Position numbers and translations under genes: made by a program
Shown: in pieces, positions 63,683-64,000 of the stretch
How positions within the stretch are numbered: position 1 is the first letter of the stretch
How the letters are laid out: every line of letters begins with the position of its first letter
NCBI RefSeq assembly: GCF_019343475.1
Contig: NZ_CP072453.1
Location: 1,674,001-1,738,000, forward strand
Reading direction: 5' to 3'
Length of the DNA: 64,000 nt
Source of the DNA: Providencia sp. R33
GTDB taxonomy: Bacteria; Pseudomonadota; Gammaproteobacteria; Enterobacterales; Enterobacteriaceae
The notes under the pieces: generated by a model
The model's input: the letters and a program-made list of their open reading frames with translations, nothing else
Told to the model about the DNA's origin: nothing
Database searches by the model: none

Positions 63683-64000
63683 ATGCAACCATTACTGACT
63701 TTAAATAAAATTTCTGTTTCATTTGGTGATAAACAGGTTCTCAAAGATGTCTCCTTTGAACTTAATAAAGGCGATATCGTAACGCTTTTAGGCCCAAATG
63801 GTGCGGGAAAATCAACCATAGTACGTGTTGTTCTGGGGCTTCTTCCCCCGACATCAGGTTCTATTAAACGAGCCTCGATACTTGCTATTGGTTATGTTCC
63901 TCAAAAACTGCATTTAGATACCACGCTCCCCCTAACGGTGAAGCGTTTTATGCTACTTAAACTGGGTGTTCGCCAAGAACATTTATTACCTGCACTTGAG
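63683..64000 (+). CDS. znuC: Zinc ABC transporter ATP-binding protein, 5' part
   Basis: The frame opens at ATG 63683 (MQPLLTLNKISVSFGD) and runs off the window after 106 codons. Walker A GPNGAGKST and the LAIGYVPQKL Q-loop are present. It is the ATPase of the ZnuABC importer. The rest, and znuB, lie outside. Confidence 0.95.
   Translation, partial: MQPLLTLNKISVSFGDKQVLKDVSFELNKGDIVTLLGPNGAGKSTIVRVVLGLLPPTSGSIKRASILAIGYVPQKLHLDTTLPLTVKRFMLLKLGVRQEHLLPALE

Noticed and set aside
1..64000. CRISPR arrays, tRNA or rRNA genes, intact insertion sequences
   Set aside because: No regularly spaced repeats, no cloverleaf-type sequence and no intact transposase were recognised on either strand.

Overview
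The window is a stretch of a low-GC enterobacterial chromosome. The proteins closely resemble those of Enterobacterales, and the gene blocks match the E. coli order (pntAB-ydgH-ydgI; hrpA-azoR-ydbL-ynbE-ydbH-ldhA-hslJ; ycgN-ycgM-ycgL-minCDE; rnd-fadD-yeaY-tsaB-yoaA; zwf-hexR-pykA-lpxM-mepM-znuA-znuC). The AT-rich composition, an MrpJ-type regulator beside a fimbrial operon and the joining of these blocks point to Morganellaceae, most likely Providencia. The genus is inferred, not proven.

Layout. 1-8.2 kb: a gene tail, a TetR regulator divergent from an MFS exporter with two operator-like repeats, the proton-translocating transhydrogenase pntAB, ydgH and the amino-acid antiporter ydgI. 8.4-18.8 kb: hrpA, azoR, the translationally coupled ydbH-ynbE-ydbL envelope-lipid operon, ldhA, hslJ and grxB. 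18.9-31 kb: an accessory region with a DJ-1-like protein, an MrpJ-like regulator converging on a four-gene chaperone-usher operon, a long AT-rich non-coding stretch, small lipoprotein and membrane genes, two unannotated-size small ORFs, a ClbS/DfsB-like gene and a decayed phage integrase. 31-35.5 kb: ycgN, ycgM, a lytic transglycosylase, ycgL and minCDE.

35.6-41.8 kb is the first highlight: a Fur-boxed cluster of secreted hemophore-like protein, Slam outer-membrane translocator, large TonB-dependent receptor and dedicated TonB. It looks like a complete type XI secretion and heme-uptake system, placed between minE and rnd. 42-54.9 kb is core: rnd (UUG start), fadD with a FadR operator, yeaY, tsaB, yoaA, ridA-like, mdtJI, pdxK, zwf and hexR. 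This part also holds a candidate sRNA next to fadD, a pair of folded ~97-bp repeats and a possible regulatory uORF ahead of mdtJI.

56.5-59.6 kb is the second highlight: a TonB-dependent receptor coupled to a TupA-like (tungstate/molybdate) binding protein, with a sequence matching the ModE operator pattern upstream. Together they suggest outer-membrane uptake of molybdate or tungstate, perhaps as a chelate. The pair sits between pykA and lpxM, which are adjacent in E. coli. The window closes with lpxM, mepM, znuA and the start of znuC around a Zur box. No tRNA, rRNA, CRISPR array or intact insertion sequence was seen.
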